DNA of 6,388 nt from an uncultured Lachnospiraceae bacterium (GTDB lineage Bacteria > Bacillota > Clostridia > Lachnospirales > Lachnospiraceae). Location of the stretch: positions 1 through 6,388 of the forward strand of contig CAUCWU010000150.1 in assembly GCA_958446555.1 (NCBI GenBank). The letters run 5' to 3'. The number at the start of each line of letters is the position of its first letter. Position 1 is the first letter of the stretch. Both the position numbers and the translations under genes were made by a program. The notes beneath the pieces are model-generated. The model saw nothing but the letters and a program-made list of their open reading frames with translations, was not told the DNA's origin and made no database searches. This document shows positions 5,289 through 6,388 of this stretch, in pieces.

Positions 5289-6388
5289 ATGAGCATATCG
5301 GCAAGCTGGCTTGTCTTGGCTGTGCTGATTCTCAGATTCGTTCTGAAGAAAGCTCCCAAATGGATCAATGTTCTGCTGTGGGGCATTGTAGCCATCAGAT
5401 TGATTTGCCCATTCTCTTTTGAAAGCACATTGAGCCTAATTCCAAGTGTCGAAACCATTCCACTGAACATAGGCATGGATACCACCCCTACCATCAATAG
5501 CGGAATAAGTGCAATAAACAACGCAGTTAATCCCATCATCAGCCAGTCCAATACGCCGATGGCTGGTGCCAGTGTAAATTCGCTTCAAATCACTATTGGT
5601 ATCTATGAATACATCTGGATTTTCGGCATGATTGCACTTGCACTATATACGGCTATCAGCTATTGGCGTTTGCGCCGCAAAGTTGATACTGCTGTTCGCT
5701 ACAAGGACAACATTTTCCAGAGTGAGAATGTAAGCTCTCCGTTTGTGCTTGGCATCATTAAACCAAGAATCTACCTCCCGTTCAAAATAAACGGTCAGTA
5801 TCTGGAACACGTTGTTGCCCACGAGCAGGCACACATTCGTCGTAAAGACCATTGGTGGAAGCCCATTGGTTTTCTCTTGCTGACGATCCATTGGTTCAAT
5901 CCTCTCATGTGGCTGGCTTATGTTCTGCTGTGCCGTGACATCGAGCTTGCTTGTGATGAAAAGGTCATCAAGGAACTTGGCAACGAGCAGAGAGGGGATT
6001 ATATGCAGGCACTTGTGGCCTGCAGCGTAAATCGTCGTATGATTGGCGCTTGTCCTCTCGCTTTTGGTGAGGTTAGTGTTAAGGAGCGCGTGAAGTCTGT
6101 GATGAATTATAAGAAGCCTGCGTTCTGGGTTATTATTATTTCGGTCATTGTTTGTGTCGGCGTCGCAGTTTGTTTCCTGACTAATCCCAAGCAAGATAGC
6201 TATACATTGCGAATTGTTGTTCCCGCAGGAAGTCAAGAGAAATTTGTATATACGGATGAGGAAGTCAGCACAATCAGAAATTCAATTAAAATATGGTCTG
6301 GTGATGGATTGGGTGATACGGAAGTCCTTTTATCTCCAGTCAACAAAACAACAGAAACCAGATACACAGCCACTTATCTTACACATGG
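5289..6388 (+). CDS. BlaR1/MecR1-like M56 family metallopeptidase, 5'-truncated and running off the window
   Basis: The open frame continues past the right edge with 366 codons seen. BlaR1/MecR1-type proteins are membrane zinc proteases that sense cell-wall stress and inactivate a BlaI/MecI repressor. From the ATG at 5289: membrane helices near residues 3-20 and 27-42; one near 100-120; the zinc site HEQAH (178-182) followed by IRRKDHWWKP; ELACDE (219-224) supplying the third ligand; another helix near 279-297; then an extracellular part unlike a penicillin-binding domain. The homology-like frame begins earlier (FLKIIN from 5271), so about the first four or five native codons including the start are missing. 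Possible starts are the ATG at 5289, twenty bases after the recombinase stop, by reinitiation, or the in-frame ATG at 5229. Neither has a good ribosome site. No BlaI-type gene is upstream. Confidence 0.88.
   Translation, partial: MSISASWLVLAVLILRFVLKKAPKWINVLLWGIVAIRLICPFSFESTLSLIPSVETIPLNIGMDTTPTINSGISAINNAVNPIISQSNTPMAGASVNSLQITIGIYEYIWIFGMIALALYTAISYWRLRRKVDTAVRYKDNIFQSENVSSPFVLGIIKPRIYLPFKINGQYLEHVVAHEQAHIRRKDHWWKPIGFLLLTIHWFNPLMWLAYVLLCRDIELACDEKVIKELGNEQRGDYMQALVACSVNRRMIGACPLAFGEVSVKERVKSVMNYKKPAFWVIIISVIVCVGVAVCFLTNPKQDSYTLRIVVPAGSQEKFVYTDEEVSTIRNSIKIWSGDGLGDTEVLLSPVNKTTETRYTATYLTH

Noticed and set aside
5246..6236. Minus-strand open frames of 101 and 197 codons
   Set aside because: Both are antisense shadows of the M56 peptidase, which shows HEQAH and ELACDE on the plus strand.

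Overview
The window looks like an accessory region from a low-to-moderate-GC Firmicute, most likely a gut-type Clostridia (Lachnospiraceae or Oscillospiraceae). The evidence is the strong Shine-Dalgarno sites, the sigma-A-like promoters, a clostridial-style short peptide deformylase, a large serine recombinase start of the TnpX type, and a gut-Firmicute-type BlaR1/MecR1-like M56 peptidase. The genus call is an inference from protein flavour. No sequence search was possible.

Layout. Positions 1-57 may hold the last codons of a gene that enters from the left. About 50-2320 is an IS200/IS605-type transposon of the divergent kind: tnpB (343-1749, minus strand) and tnpA (1835-2251, plus strand) are fired from overlapping back-to-back promoters. 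The element is bounded by two nearly identical 36-base hairpins (63-98 and 2271-2306). The 240 bases between the end of tnpB and the left-hand hairpin carry no gene but several stem-loops, as expected for the omega (guide) RNA that TnpB uses. TnpB lacks the usual RuvC-II glutamate and the zinc ribbon, but keeps both RuvC aspartates and has a Glu pair further on, so it looks like a rearranged-site TnpB rather than a dead one.

Positions 2326-2999 form a compact unit: a peptide deformylase gene (2545-2955) with its own good promoter, bracketed by two inverted copies of a roughly 45-base imperfect palindrome. Next come a 64-residue helical protein (3020-3214), a 108-residue helical protein (3347-3673) and, one base later, a 481-residue very AT-rich multi-pass membrane protein (3675-5120). 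I recognise no function for these three. The last two appear translationally coupled and are the best candidate here for an undescribed two-gene system.

The right end is a rearrangement scar. The first 38 codons of a serine recombinase (5153-5269) stop at a TAG that sits exactly where a BlaR1/MecR1-like M56 metallopeptidase gene begins without its own first codons. The peptidase then runs open off the right edge. The normal BlaI-type repressor gene is not seen upstream of it. The window as a whole reads as a degraded or reshuffled integrative element: a nested IS, cargo genes, a broken recombinase, and a junction into a chromosomal-type gene.
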